Assembly: GCA_900555605.1 (NCBI GenBank) | Contig: USLW01000085.1 | Coordinates: 1-7,881, forward strand | Length of the DNA: 7,881 nt | Reading direction: 5' to 3' | Source: an uncultured Clostridium sp. | GTDB taxonomy: Bacteria; Bacillota; Clostridia; UBA1212; UBA1255 | Shown: positions 1 to 5,956 of the stretch, piece by piece | Position numbering within the stretch: the first letter of the stretch is position 1 | How the letters are laid out: every line of letters starts with the position of its first letter | Notes under the pieces: generated by a model | What the model was told of the DNA's origin: nothing | What the model saw: the letters and a program-made list of their open reading frames with translations, nothing else | The model's database searches: none | Made by a program: the position numbers and the translations under genes

Positions 1-477
1 TTTCAGCTCGGCCATGAGGAACAGTACCGCAGCCGCCGCATCGCGGACATCTGCCCGGAAACGGAGACAGAACTGCATTCCGTCTATTTTACGGCAGAAA
101 CAGAAAGTCAATTTGATTTTTCTTCCTATCATTATATTATAGATGCAGTCGATATGGTTTCCGCAAAGCTTTTGATGATTGAAAAGGCTGAAGAAAACGG
201 AACCCCCATCATCAGCTGTATGGGAACGGGAAATAAGCTGGATCCCACGCGGTTTGAAATCGCGGATATTTATCAGACCTCGGAATGTCCACTGGCCCGT
301 GTCATGCGCACGGAGCTGCGCAAACGCGGGATTCCAAAGCTGCGCGTGGTATATTCCCGGGAGAAACCCATGAAACCGGCGGGGCCGGACCGTGTGCCGG
401 GCAGTATTTCTTTTGTCCCGGCTGCGGCAGGGCTTATTTTAGCCGGTGAGGCAGTCAGACAGCTGCTGCATATATAA
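1..477 (+). CDS. tcdA: TcdA-like tRNA threonylcarbamoyladenosine dehydratase (ThiF/HesA/MoeB superfamily), 5'-truncated
   Basis: The reading frame is open from base 1 to the TAA at 475-477, so the window holds the last 158 residues and lacks the start and the ATP-binding glycine-rich loop. The visible part has the E1-like core signature: YHYIIDAVDMVSAK (the IDA-D motif of the nucleotide site), then IISCMGTGNKLDP, the ADIYQTSECPLARVMR segment and a RVVYSREKP stretch. This series is typical of TcdA (formerly YgdL/CsdL). By family knowledge, TcdA uses ATP to cyclise the t6A37 threonylcarbamoyl side chain of ANN-decoding tRNAs to ct6A in the cytoplasm. The end is at the usual place for short Firmicutes members. 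The next gene, tatD, starts 25 bp downstream with no terminator between, so they are probably cotranscribed. The alternative is another ThiF-family adenylyltransferase, but the C-terminal motif series favours TcdA. Confidence 0.88.
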   Translation, partial: FQLGHEEQYRSRRIADICPETETELHSVYFTAETESQFDFSSYHYIIDAVDMVSAKLLMIEKAEENGTPIISCMGTGNKLDPTRFEIADIYQTSECPLARVMRTELRKRGIPKLRVVYSREKPMKPAGPDRVPGSISFVPAAAGLILAGEAVRQLLHI

Positions 478-502
478 AAAAGGAAAGGAATGTTTTCCAT
501 AT

Positions 503-1279
503 ATGTTGGTTGACACGCATGCGCATTATGATGATGTAAAGTTTGATGAGGATCGTCAGGCCTGCCTGAAGCGCGTCCATGCGCAGGGGGTAGACTATAT
601 CATCAATGCTGCCCAGGATCTGCCGTCTCTGCACGCCTGTATTGCATTGGCGGAGGCTTATGATTTTGTGTATATCACAGCAGGCATTCATCCGCATGAA
701 GCTTCTTCCTGGTCAGAAGAGGGAATGAGGCAAATTGCCGATCTCGCACAGCATACAAAAGTTGTGGCTATTGGGGAAACCGGATTGGACTATCACTATG
801 ACTTCAGTCCCCGTGAGATGCAGATCCAAAATTTTATTTCCAATATCGGGTTGGCAAGGGAACTGAAAAAGCCGGTAGTGATACACGACAGAGAAGCGCA
901 TGGAGATATGCTGAGAATTCTGCAGCAGGAAAAGATCTGGGAGATCGGAGCCGTTATGCATTGCTATTCCGGCAGTGCCGAGATGGCCCGGCAGCTTACG
1001 GATATGGGACTCTATTTTTCCGTAGGCGGTGCCGTCACTTTTAAAAATGCGAGACGGATTGCCGAGGCGCTGCGTGTGATTCCGAACGAGCGGCTGATGC
1101 TTGAGACGGACTGTCCGTATATGACGCCGGAGCCGTTCCGCGGACATCGGAATGATTCCGGATATCTGCCCTATACCGCCAGACGAATTGCGGAAATAAA
1201 AGAAATTTCCTACGAAGAATTGTGCAGCCTTACCAGCGGCAACAGCAAAAGGTTTTTTAACATTCTGCACAATAATTGA
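503..1279 (+). CDS. tatD: TatD family metal-dependent hydrolase (DNase)
   Basis: This is a 258-residue amidohydrolase-superfamily TIM barrel, the usual TatD length. All expected metal ligands are visible: H6 and H8 in DTHAHYDD, E92 in GETGLDYHYD, H128 in VIHDREAH, H153 in MHCYSGS and D203 in ETDCPYMTP. TatD proteins are cytoplasmic 3'-5' exonucleases linked to DNA repair or turnover; the B. subtilis counterpart is YabD. The frame extends upstream into tcdA, but ATG 503 begins MLVDTHAH, exactly the family N-terminus. A purine-rich AGGAAAGGA at 481-489 lies 13 nt upstream, a little far for an ideal Shine-Dalgarno site. The gene probably belongs to the tcdA transcript. No convincing intrinsic terminator follows, so some read-through into the yabE-like gene is possible. 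Confidence 0.95.
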   Translation: MLVDTHAHYDDVKFDEDRQACLKRVHAQGVDYIINAAQDLPSLHACIALAEAYDFVYITAGIHPHEASSWSEEGMRQIADLAQHTKVVAIGETGLDYHYDFSPREMQIQNFISNIGLARELKKPVVIHDREAHGDMLRILQQEKIWEIGAVMHCYSGSAEMARQLTDMGLYFSVGGAVTFKNARRIAEALRVIPNERLMLETDCPYMTPEPFRGHRNDSGYLPYTARRIAEIKEISYEELCSLTSGNSKRFFNILHNN

Positions 1280-1351
1280 TTTTTATAAACCGATATATCT
1301 TTTTGTTTTAGTGCGTTATGCATAAAAATCCGCAGAATGGAGCTTGAAAAG

Positions 1352-1381
1352 TTGACAGCGCATGTCAGAATAGACTAGAAT
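1352..1381 (+). promoter_or_regulatory. Sigma-A-type promoter of the yabE-like gene
   Basis: A consensus -35 box TTGACA (1352-1357) is followed after 18 bp by TAGAAT (1376-1381), one base from the -10 consensus. Transcription would start near 1388, giving a leader of about 100 nt before GTG 1491. The -35 box overlaps the inverted repeat TGACA-N5-TGTCA (1353-1367), which could be a repressor site. The rest of the 1280-1490 gap contains an AT-rich stretch with a TTATGCATAA palindrome at 1316-1325 and no gene. Confidence 0.75.
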
Positions 1382-1391
1382 AAACAAGGTT

Positions 1392-1448
1392 TCCTGTGCG
1401 GGATCAGGCGCAGGATGCAAAGCAGAAAATGCGGCGGATCGGATCCGC
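1392..1448 (+). promoter_or_regulatory. Structured leader of the yabE-like gene: two short hairpins
   Basis: The predicted 5' leader holds two inverted repeats. The first pairs 1392-1399 (TCCTGTGC) with 1408-1415 (GCGCAGGA) around an 8-nt loop and has one G-U pair. The second is the nearly loopless repeat GCGGATC-G-GATCCGC at 1434-1448; as RNA it must open its centre to fold. Neither has a U-tract, so neither is a terminator. They end 25 bp before the Shine-Dalgarno site. No known riboswitch class is recognised. Confidence 0.4.
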
Positions 1449-1473
1449 AGCTGGTATCACGGCCGATTGCATG

Positions 1474-1482
1474 GGAAAGGAG
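1474..1482 (+). promoter_or_regulatory. Ribosome binding site that fixes the yabE-like start at GTG 1491
   Basis: GGAAAGGAG lies 8 nt before GTG 1491. An in-frame TTG at 1467 would overlap this site and has no Shine-Dalgarno site of its own, so GTG 1491 is preferred. Starting at GTG also puts a short basic segment directly before the membrane helix. Confidence 0.8.
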
Positions 1483-1490
1483 ATGGTGCA

Positions 1491-2558
1491 GTGAAGGACA
1501 GCTTGAAATACTTCGGAAAAAGGGTTGCCAGATATGTTGGCCCATTTAAGTACTTAGTACTGCTCGGCGGTGTCTTAGTGGCCTCTCTCGGTATCGCGGC
1601 AGGTATATATACGCATGATATAAAGACATATACGATTATCAACGACGGAGAATTGCTGGAAATTACCACGCGGTGTGAAACGGTAGGCGAAGCGCTGAAA
1701 CAGGCGGACATCGTCCTCGGGGAAGGGGACCTTGTGAATTATGATTTGGATCAGCGCCTTGAAACGGTCACTTCTTTTATTGAAGTGAAGAGACCTGTGA
1801 CAATTACCATCCATGTGGAAGGGGAAGCAATTCGTCTGTCTACTTTTTCCTCAAATGTTTCCATGGCACTGCAGGAGGCGGGGGTTTCCGTTAACGGCAA
1901 GGATATTCTTGAGGGCGCTTCCATGGACAGCGAACTGGAAGATGGGCTTTCTGTTAATATTGTACGGGTGGATGACACCGTACAGGTAATAAAAGAAGCC
2001 ATTCCGTATGACACGACGTATATTGAGGACCGGCTGCTGCTGAAAGGCCGGACCAGGGTTGCCACGCAGGGTGTGGAAGGCGTGCGCACATTGACTTATA
2101 AGATTGTAGAGGAAGACGGCGTAGAGGTTTCGCGGGAACTGATTTCCGAAGAGATCATACCGCCGGTAACAGAGATCATTGCACAGGGAACGCGGGAGTA
2201 TTTTACTAATTCCAGAGGGCAGACGGTCAGCTACAGCAAGTCGCTGCAAATGCGCGCGACTGCATTCGGGCCGCATCCGAAGTGGGGATATATTTCGCAT
2301 ACAGGCAATAAGCTGCAGCTCGGCGTTGTTGCGGTGGATCCCAGCGTGATCCCCCTCGGGACCAAGCTGTATGTGAAAACCAATGATGGTTCTCGTCCGG
2401 ATTATGGCTTTGCAATTGCATGGGATACGGGCGTGCATGGAGATATTATTGATTTGTTTATGGGAGATAAGGCTACCTGCAGCGCCTGGGGCGTCCGCGG
2501 GGTGACCGTATACATTCTGGATGACCAGTCGGTTGATATTTTTGCATTGAGAGGCTGA
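1491..2558 (+). CDS. yabE: YabE-like membrane-anchored cell-wall protein with DUF348, G5 and 3D domains
   Basis: The product has 355 residues. A short basic N-terminus is followed by one membrane helix at about 21-40 (uncleaved anchor or signal). Two DUF348 repeats follow at about 44-100 and 103-160, then a G5 domain at about 162-237 (with TQGVEGVRTLTYKI and EEIIPPVTEIIAQGTRE), and a C-terminal 3D domain from about 251. The three aspartates that name the 3D domain are present: D283 in VAVDP, D312 in AWDTG and D321 in IIDLF. 3D domains share the double-psi beta-barrel of MltA-type lytic enzymes, and this architecture matches Rpf/Sps-like proteins such as B. subtilis YabE, thought to remodel peptidoglycan outside the membrane. 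The DTG-to-IDLF loop is shorter than the usual GGAIKGN form. The gene has its own promoter and lies 14 bp before rsmA, so the two are likely cotranscribed. Domain identity is firm; lytic activity is inferred. Confidence 0.92.
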   Translation: MKDSLKYFGKRVARYVGPFKYLVLLGGVLVASLGIAAGIYTHDIKTYTIINDGELLEITTRCETVGEALKQADIVLGEGDLVNYDLDQRLETVTSFIEVKRPVTITIHVEGEAIRLSTFSSNVSMALQEAGVSVNGKDILEGASMDSELEDGLSVNIVRVDDTVQVIKEAIPYDTTYIEDRLLLKGRTRVATQGVEGVRTLTYKIVEEDGVEVSRELISEEIIPPVTEIIAQGTREYFTNSRGQTVSYSKSLQMRATAFGPHPKWGYISHTGNKLQLGVVAVDPSVIPLGTKLYVKTNDGSRPDYGFAIAWDTGVHGDIIDLFMGDKATCSAWGVRGVTVYILDDQSVDIFALRG

Positions 2559-2572
2559 GACGGTTCGTCAGC

Positions 2573-3469
2573 ATGTCACAGGATATGAATGAAAACCAGT
2601 TCCAAACAAAAGTACGTATGAATCAATACGGAATCAGGCCCGTGAAAAGTCTGGGGCAAAATTTCCTGAACGACGAAAGCGTCGTTCAGGAAATTGTTTT
2701 TTCCGCAGATCTGAACCGGGAGGATTTGGTGATTGAAATCGGGCCGGGGCTTGGCATTATGACCAGACATCTGGCAGCCGCGGCCGGCCGTGTTGCGGCT
2801 GCGGAAATTGACGCACGTCTGATCCCACCGCTGAATCTCCTGAAAGAGGAATATCAAAACCTTGAAATTATTCAGGGCGACATTTTGAAGCTTGATATTA
2901 CGGAGCAGCTGATTCGGCCCTTTTTAAAACCGCCGCTGCGTGCGGTAAAAGTGGTTGCAAATCTGCCGTATTATATTACCACGCCGATTATTATGCGTTT
3001 TTTGGAAAGCGGCTTTCCCCAGCTGCGTTCCATGACGTTTCTTGTGCAGAAGGAGGTCGGTGAACGGATGATCGCAGGGCCCGGTGGCAAGGAATACGGC
3101 GCATTATCTGTCTCAGTCGGATATTTTGCAGCGGGCCGCATTTGTTTTCAGGTGCCGCCGCATTGCTTCATCCCGCAGCCAAATGTGGATTCCTGCGTGA
3201 TTCGTTTAGATATACGCCAAACACCGCCGTTCCCGCTGATGGATCAAGCATACTTTTTTAAAGTGGTGCGCGCTTCCTTCTGCCAGCGGCGTAAGATGCT
3301 GATAAATTCTTTAGCCAATGCGGCTTATCTGCATGTCACGCGGGAGCTTGTGGCAGAAGTCCTGCGGAAAATGGGGAAGGATGAAAAAATCAGGGGAGAA
3401 GCTCTGACGCCGGCGGAGTTCGGTCTGCTGGCGAATTTGCTGTATCAATCGGGGCATACGCGAAGTTGA
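2573..3469 (+). CDS. rsmA: 16S rRNA (adenine1518-N6/adenine1519-N6)-dimethyltransferase RsmA/KsgA
   Basis: The product has 298 residues, normal for the family. It uses S-adenosylmethionine to dimethylate the two adjacent adenines in the helix 45 loop of 16S rRNA late in 30S assembly. Visible motifs are KSLGQNFLNDESVVQEIV (25-42), the SAM loop EIGPGLG (E55-G61), AAAEIDARL (acidic ribose-binding residue), GDIL, the catalytic NLPYY (N130-Y134), and VQKEVGERMIA followed by PGGKEYGALSVSV. ATG 2573 places KSLGQNFL at residue 25, as in B. subtilis KsgA. No good Shine-Dalgarno site precedes it, so translation may be coupled to the yabE-like gene ending 14 bp upstream; ATG 2585 is a weaker alternative. 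rnmV, the usual upstream neighbour in Bacillus, is missing. Codons 30-41 form a strong hairpin, listed separately. Confidence 0.97.
   Translation: MSQDMNENQFQTKVRMNQYGIRPVKSLGQNFLNDESVVQEIVFSADLNREDLVIEIGPGLGIMTRHLAAAAGRVAAAEIDARLIPPLNLLKEEYQNLEIIQGDILKLDITEQLIRPFLKPPLRAVKVVANLPYYITTPIIMRFLESGFPQLRSMTFLVQKEVGERMIAGPGGKEYGALSVSVGYFAAGRICFQVPPHCFIPQPNVDSCVIRLDIRQTPPFPLMDQAYFFKVVRASFCQRRKMLINSLANAAYLHVTRELVAEVLRKMGKDEKIRGEALTPAEFGLLANLLYQSGHTRS
2660..2702 (+). repeat. Perfect 16-bp inverted repeat with T-tract inside rsmA (terminator-shaped intragenic hairpin)
   Basis: The left arm AATTTCCTGAACGACG (2660-2675) and right arm CGTCGTTCAGGAAATT (2680-2695) are exact reverse complements around the loop AAAG. 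They are followed by G and six T residues (2697-2702). The hairpin lies in register with codons 30-41 of rsmA, within the conserved QNFL segment. In the sense RNA it has the form of an intrinsic terminator, though the lower stem is AU-rich. Actively translating ribosomes would be expected to keep it unfolded. Termination itself is inferred. Confidence 0.85.
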
Positions 3470-3477
3470 AGCTTCGC
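3460..3477 (+). repeat. Small hairpin over the rsmA stop codon
   Basis: GCGAAG (3460-3465) pairs with CTTCGC (3472-3477) around TTGAAG, with the rsmA TGA (3467-3469) in the loop. There is no T-tract, so it is at best a weak 3'-end stabiliser. No canonical plus-strand terminator is seen after rsmA. The larger hairpin at 3510-3558 lacks a T-run in this direction but may still stop or stabilise rsmA transcripts. Confidence 0.35.
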
Positions 3478-3504
3478 AGTGGTAGTCTGGTATCTGCGGC
3501 CTGC

Positions 3505-3558
3505 AAAAAAACGGGGCGGCCGCTTTTTGCGCTTTCACGCGTTTGCGGCCGCCCCGTT
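3505..3558 (-). terminator. Intrinsic terminator of the minus-strand surface-protein gene
   Basis: AACGGGGCGGCCGC (3510-3523) and GCGGCCGCCCCGTT (3545-3558) form a perfect 14-bp GC-rich stem around a 21-nt loop. Read on the minus strand, the stem runs into seven T residues (the A7 at 3505-3511; the first two also pair in the stem). This is the classical rho-independent arrangement for the gene ending at 3645. On the plus strand the following bases lack a T-run, so it is mainly one-way. The rest of the 3470-3644 gap shows no gene. Confidence 0.88.
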
Positions 3559-3644
3559 CCAATTAATCCTTATCTTAATTCATCATAGTCTGCAACGGAT
3601 TTTTAAGCAGAGCATACTTGAAAGTCCCTGCTGTCTGCTGCAGC

Positions 3645-4526
3645 TCAGTTTGTATTCTTTCTTTTTCCGCGGCAGATCGCAACATATAATCCGGCGGCCG
3701 TAAGCAAGAGCATACCGACCGACAGCGCCATGCCGCTGTCGCCTGTTTTGGGGACCTCACCGGTTTGCGGTACCGTAGGCACCGGATCTATATCAGGCGT
3801 CTCGGTGGAGGGCGCTTCATATTCCGGAAGCGCTCCTTGAATCAGAGCCGTACCTTTAATCATCTGTGCACCGTTTGCTATGCCTGCGTGGCCTGTCGGA
3901 ACCGGCGCAGTAAGCCAGAACGAAAATCTGGAGAACACTTTTGTGGTTTTGCTCCAATCGGATGTTGCGGGTGTCGCGGCTGCTGCATCATAATTTGGAT
4001 TTGCGCTGAGTGCATCAAGGGAAACAATTGCCCATCCGCTGAAACCGGCGGGAATTTCATAGCAGTATCTGCCGGAGAAGGGCTTTTCAAACATGGCTGC
4101 CGTACTCCGGACGCCTGTTGTTCCGTCTACCAGATAAACTACGGCATTTTTACCAATATAGTAGGTTGCGCCTTCCTGATATTCAGAACCGTTTAACACT
4201 GCGGTAGCAGGCTGAAACGTAAAGGCCACGGAATCGCTTGTGGTATTTTGCAGATTGACCGCGAAATACGCGGCGTCCTTTGAAAATTCGGCGCGGTCGC
4301 CGGATGTAAGAAAATCGTCTGTGTAATAGACCCAATCAGCGGTACCCATATCAGCAAAGGTGTAATAGCGAACGCTCTCATCACCGTAGCGAAGAGCGGC
4401 AATCTGCCGTTTGCCGTATTGAATCGTCAAATCCGTTTGGATTTCGGCCGCGGAGCTGACAAGGACGCTGGTGGAAAAGAGAAATACCAGCAGAATGAAT
4501 ACGGAAAATAGCTGTCTTTTTTTCAT
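3645..4526 (-). CDS. Secreted sortase-anchored surface protein with tandem VPxTG motifs
   Basis: The product has 293 residues. A signal peptide (KKR, then a hydrophobic stretch to about residue 25) has likely cleavage near SSA-A. The mature region is beta-rich, aromatic and nearly Cys-free, with a segment of the form EIPAGFSGWAIVSL. Similar IPAGF-G-W/Y patterns occur in jelly-roll, possibly carbohydrate-binding, domains of clostridial surface proteins; that link is from memory and tentative. A Pro/Thr/Glu-rich linker leads to VPQTGE (252-257), VPKTGD (258-263), a membrane helix and the basic tail CRGKRKNTN. This is a complete sortase signal of LPXTG type with Val in place of Leu. GAAGGGGG lies 7 nt before ATG, which fixes the start. 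The gene converges on rsmA and diverges from the lipoprotein operon. No sortase is in the window. Surface anchoring is well supported; binding function is not known. Confidence 0.87.
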   Translation of the reverse strand: MKKRQLFSVFILLVFLFSTSVLVSSAAEIQTDLTIQYGKRQIAALRYGDESVRYYTFADMGTADWVYYTDDFLTSGDRAEFSKDAAYFAVNLQNTTSDSVAFTFQPATAVLNGSEYQEGATYYIGKNAVVYLVDGTTGVRSTAAMFEKPFSGRYCYEIPAGFSGWAIVSLDALSANPNYDAAAATPATSDWSKTTKVFSRFSFWLTAPVPTGHAGIANGAQMIKGTALIQGALPEYEAPSTETPDIDPVPTVPQTGEVPKTGDSGMALSVGMLLLTAAGLYVAICRGKRKNTN

Positions 4527-4533
4527 AAAAAAA

Positions 4534-4541
4534 CCCCCTTC
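4534..4541 (-). promoter_or_regulatory. Ribosome binding site of the surface-protein gene
   Basis: On the minus strand GAAGGGGG is followed by a 7-nt T-run and then ATG (4526-4524). Spacing is ideal, and it marks this ATG as the start. Confidence 0.75.
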
Positions 4542-4574
4542 AAATTAAAACGATTTAAATTAAATGAACTAAAA

Positions 4575-4588
4575 ACAATTAATATTGT
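4575..4588. promoter_or_regulatory. Possible operator: ACAAT-N4-ATTGT at the minus-strand -10 box
   Basis: ACAAT (4575-4579) and ATTGT (4584-4588) are inverted around TAAT and overlap the -10 box of the surface-protein promoter. The position suits a repressor. The surrounding sequence is so AT-rich that a chance match is quite possible. Confidence 0.25.
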
Positions 4589-4612
4589 AAATTAGTTATA
4601 TAAATATGTCAA
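4584..4612 (-). promoter_or_regulatory. Sigma-A-type promoter of the surface-protein gene
   Basis: On the minus strand a perfect TTGACA (4612-4607) is followed after 17 bp by TACAAT (4589-4584), one base from the -10 consensus. Transcription would start near 4577, giving a leader of about 50 nt. Its -35 box faces that of the divergent lipoprotein operon. Confidence 0.8.
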
Positions 4613-4635
4613 TATAAAAAATAATAAAAAAATAT

Positions 4636-4664
4636 TTGACTTTTTATTTTCTATATATGATAAT
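4636..4664 (+). promoter_or_regulatory. Sigma-A-type promoter of the two-lipoprotein operon
   Basis: TTGACT (4636-4641) and GATAAT (4659-4664) are 17 bp apart, each one base from consensus. Transcription would start near 4671, leaving a short leader of about 26 nt with the Shine-Dalgarno-like AAAGAGGTG (4682-4690) 6 nt before ATG 4697. Only 23 bp separate its -35 box from that of the opposite promoter. Confidence 0.75.
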
Positions 4665-4696
4665 AAAAAGCATAAAATCAGAAAGAGGTGGTACCA

Positions 4697-5956
4697 ATGA
4701 GCTATACAAGGAATCCGCGGAAAAGGATATGCTTATTATTAATGATGATATTAGGCGTTACTTTTGCGGCGGGCTGCACGGGAACACAGTCCGGAGACGA
4801 CAAACAGCCGGAGCGTACGGAGCAGCCGCCCAGAAAAACCTACGGAGAGATGCTGCATTACGAGACGGACTTTGAGAAAAATGCCATGCCTTTCTGGCGT
4901 ACAAACGTCATGTATCAGGAGTGCGTTACCATGATCAAACGGGCGGACGGCTCCATAACCGGGAAAATGCTATTTACCCCGGTTCGCATTTCGGAAATAA
5001 CCGATGTCACGCAGCAGAAGGTTTACACAGAAGGCAAAGATTATGAATGGGAGAAAGGAACCAACACGCTGATCTGGAAGGAAGGGTCTGAAATACCGTA
5101 TTTCACGGAGAATGATTTGTCGGGAAAAGACGAGAACGGCAATTACATAACTGCATGGGGCGATACGGCGAATGGGTGGAATGCAGCTTCTCCCTGGGAT
5201 GCCCTCGGACGCTCCCGATTCGGCGATGCGCTTTATTGCGTGGGAGAATTTTATTACGGAAAACAGATCCGCGTAACGTACGAATATCAATATGAAGACT
5301 GGCAGGGAACCGTCACGGCTTATCAAGGCGACAAGCTTGCCAAAACGCGTGCCAAATTAGAAGCAGGAGAGCGCGTGAATTTGATTTTTTACGGGGACAG
5401 CATCTTTACGGGCTGTGATTCCAGTAAAATGTATAATCGGGAGCCGCGGCAGGACTATTTCTCAGAGCTTTTCAAGAAGGCGCTTACGGAACGGTACGAC
5501 AGCAGAATTGTTTTAAGCAATCCTTCGGTAGGCGGGATGGATTCCAAATGGGGTGCCGAGAATGCGGAAGCGCTTGTTGCTAAAAAATCGCCGGACCTTG
5601 TTGTAATCGGTTTCGGCATGAATGACGGCGGTAAAGCAAGCAGTGATGTAGCGGCGAATATTCAGTCAATTATGGATACGGTGAAAGCCGCCAATCCGGA
5701 TTGTGAATTTATTGTTGTGGCTCCCATGGTACCCAATGAAAAAGGAGGCTTTCTGCAAGGGCAGGATCAGCTTCCCGCGGCATACCAAAAGCTGTCCGGA
5801 GACGGCGTTGCTTTTGTAGATATGTTTGCAGTGCACAGCGATATCCTGAAGGTAAAGGATTACGCTTCCACCAGCGGAAATAACATTAATCATCCGAATG
5901 ATTGGCTGATCAGGGTGTATGCTATGAATTTGATATCCTGTATGGTGAAGATATGA
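4697..5956 (+). CDS. SGNH/GDSL-hydrolase lipoprotein (probable glycan or acyl esterase)
   Basis: The product has 419 residues. The N-terminus has several Arg/Lys, a hydrophobic stretch and lipobox AAGC with C27 as the likely lipidated residue, so the protein should sit on the outer face of the membrane. An N-terminal beta-rich domain (about 45-220, with YTEGKDYEW and an EGSEIPYF-like turn) precedes the hydrolase domain. SGNH blocks are visible: nucleophile S235 in FYGDSIFTG, block II glycine in NPSVGG (275-280), N309 in FGMND, and H399 in NHPND. The residue three before the histidine is Asn396 rather than the usual Asp, so the enzyme may use a Ser-His dyad or another acid. The family includes carbohydrate esterases; acetyl removal from a polysaccharide is plausible but the substrate is unknown. 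GTG 4688 is an alternative start, but ATG 4697 has better Shine-Dalgarno spacing. The stop overlaps the next start (ATGA), indicating translational coupling. Confidence 0.88.
   Translation: MSYTRNPRKRICLLLMMILGVTFAAGCTGTQSGDDKQPERTEQPPRKTYGEMLHYETDFEKNAMPFWRTNVMYQECVTMIKRADGSITGKMLFTPVRISEITDVTQQKVYTEGKDYEWEKGTNTLIWKEGSEIPYFTENDLSGKDENGNYITAWGDTANGWNAASPWDALGRSRFGDALYCVGEFYYGKQIRVTYEYQYEDWQGTVTAYQGDKLAKTRAKLEAGERVNLIFYGDSIFTGCDSSKMYNREPRQDYFSELFKKALTERYDSRIVLSNPSVGGMDSKWGAENAEALVAKKSPDLVVIGFGMNDGGKASSDVAANIQSIMDTVKAANPDCEFIVVAPMVPNEKGGFLQGQDQLPAAYQKLSGDGVAFVDMFAVHSDILKVKDYASTSGNNINHPNDWLIRVYAMNLISCMVKI

Noticed and set aside
713..1270. 185-aa minus-strand open frame opposite tatD
   Set aside because: TatD on the other strand has every metal-ligand motif; this frame has none and looks like a codon-bias shadow.
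1278..1330. Inverted repeat GATTTTTAT ... ATAAAAATC after tatD
   Set aside because: Nine AT-rich base pairs with a 35-nt loop would not make a stable terminator; a chance match is likely.
1471..1494. Seven-codon upstream frame (MGKEMVQ) whose TGA overlaps the GTG start of the yabE-like gene
   Set aside because: It has no Shine-Dalgarno site of its own; it arises because the ATG lies next to the real ribosome binding site.
1851..2438. 195-aa minus-strand open frame opposite the yabE-like gene
   Set aside because: It is antisense to clear G5 and 3D domains and has no start signals. A regulatory antisense RNA is not excluded, but no promoter for one was seen.
2774..2802. GC-rich repeat GCAGCCGC / GCGGCTGC in rsmA
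   Set aside because: It lies in an Ala-rich coding stretch where GCG/GCC/GCT codons readily give such complementarity; no T-tract follows.
3479..3703. 74-aa plus-strand frame after rsmA
   Set aside because: It runs through the terminator hairpin and into the end of the minus-strand gene, with no ribosome binding site or recognisable content.
3765..4196. 143-aa plus-strand open frame opposite the surface-protein gene
   Set aside because: Rich in Cys and Arg with no signal peptide, no Shine-Dalgarno site and no family resemblance. The minus-strand frame has a signal peptide, sorting signal, promoter and terminator.
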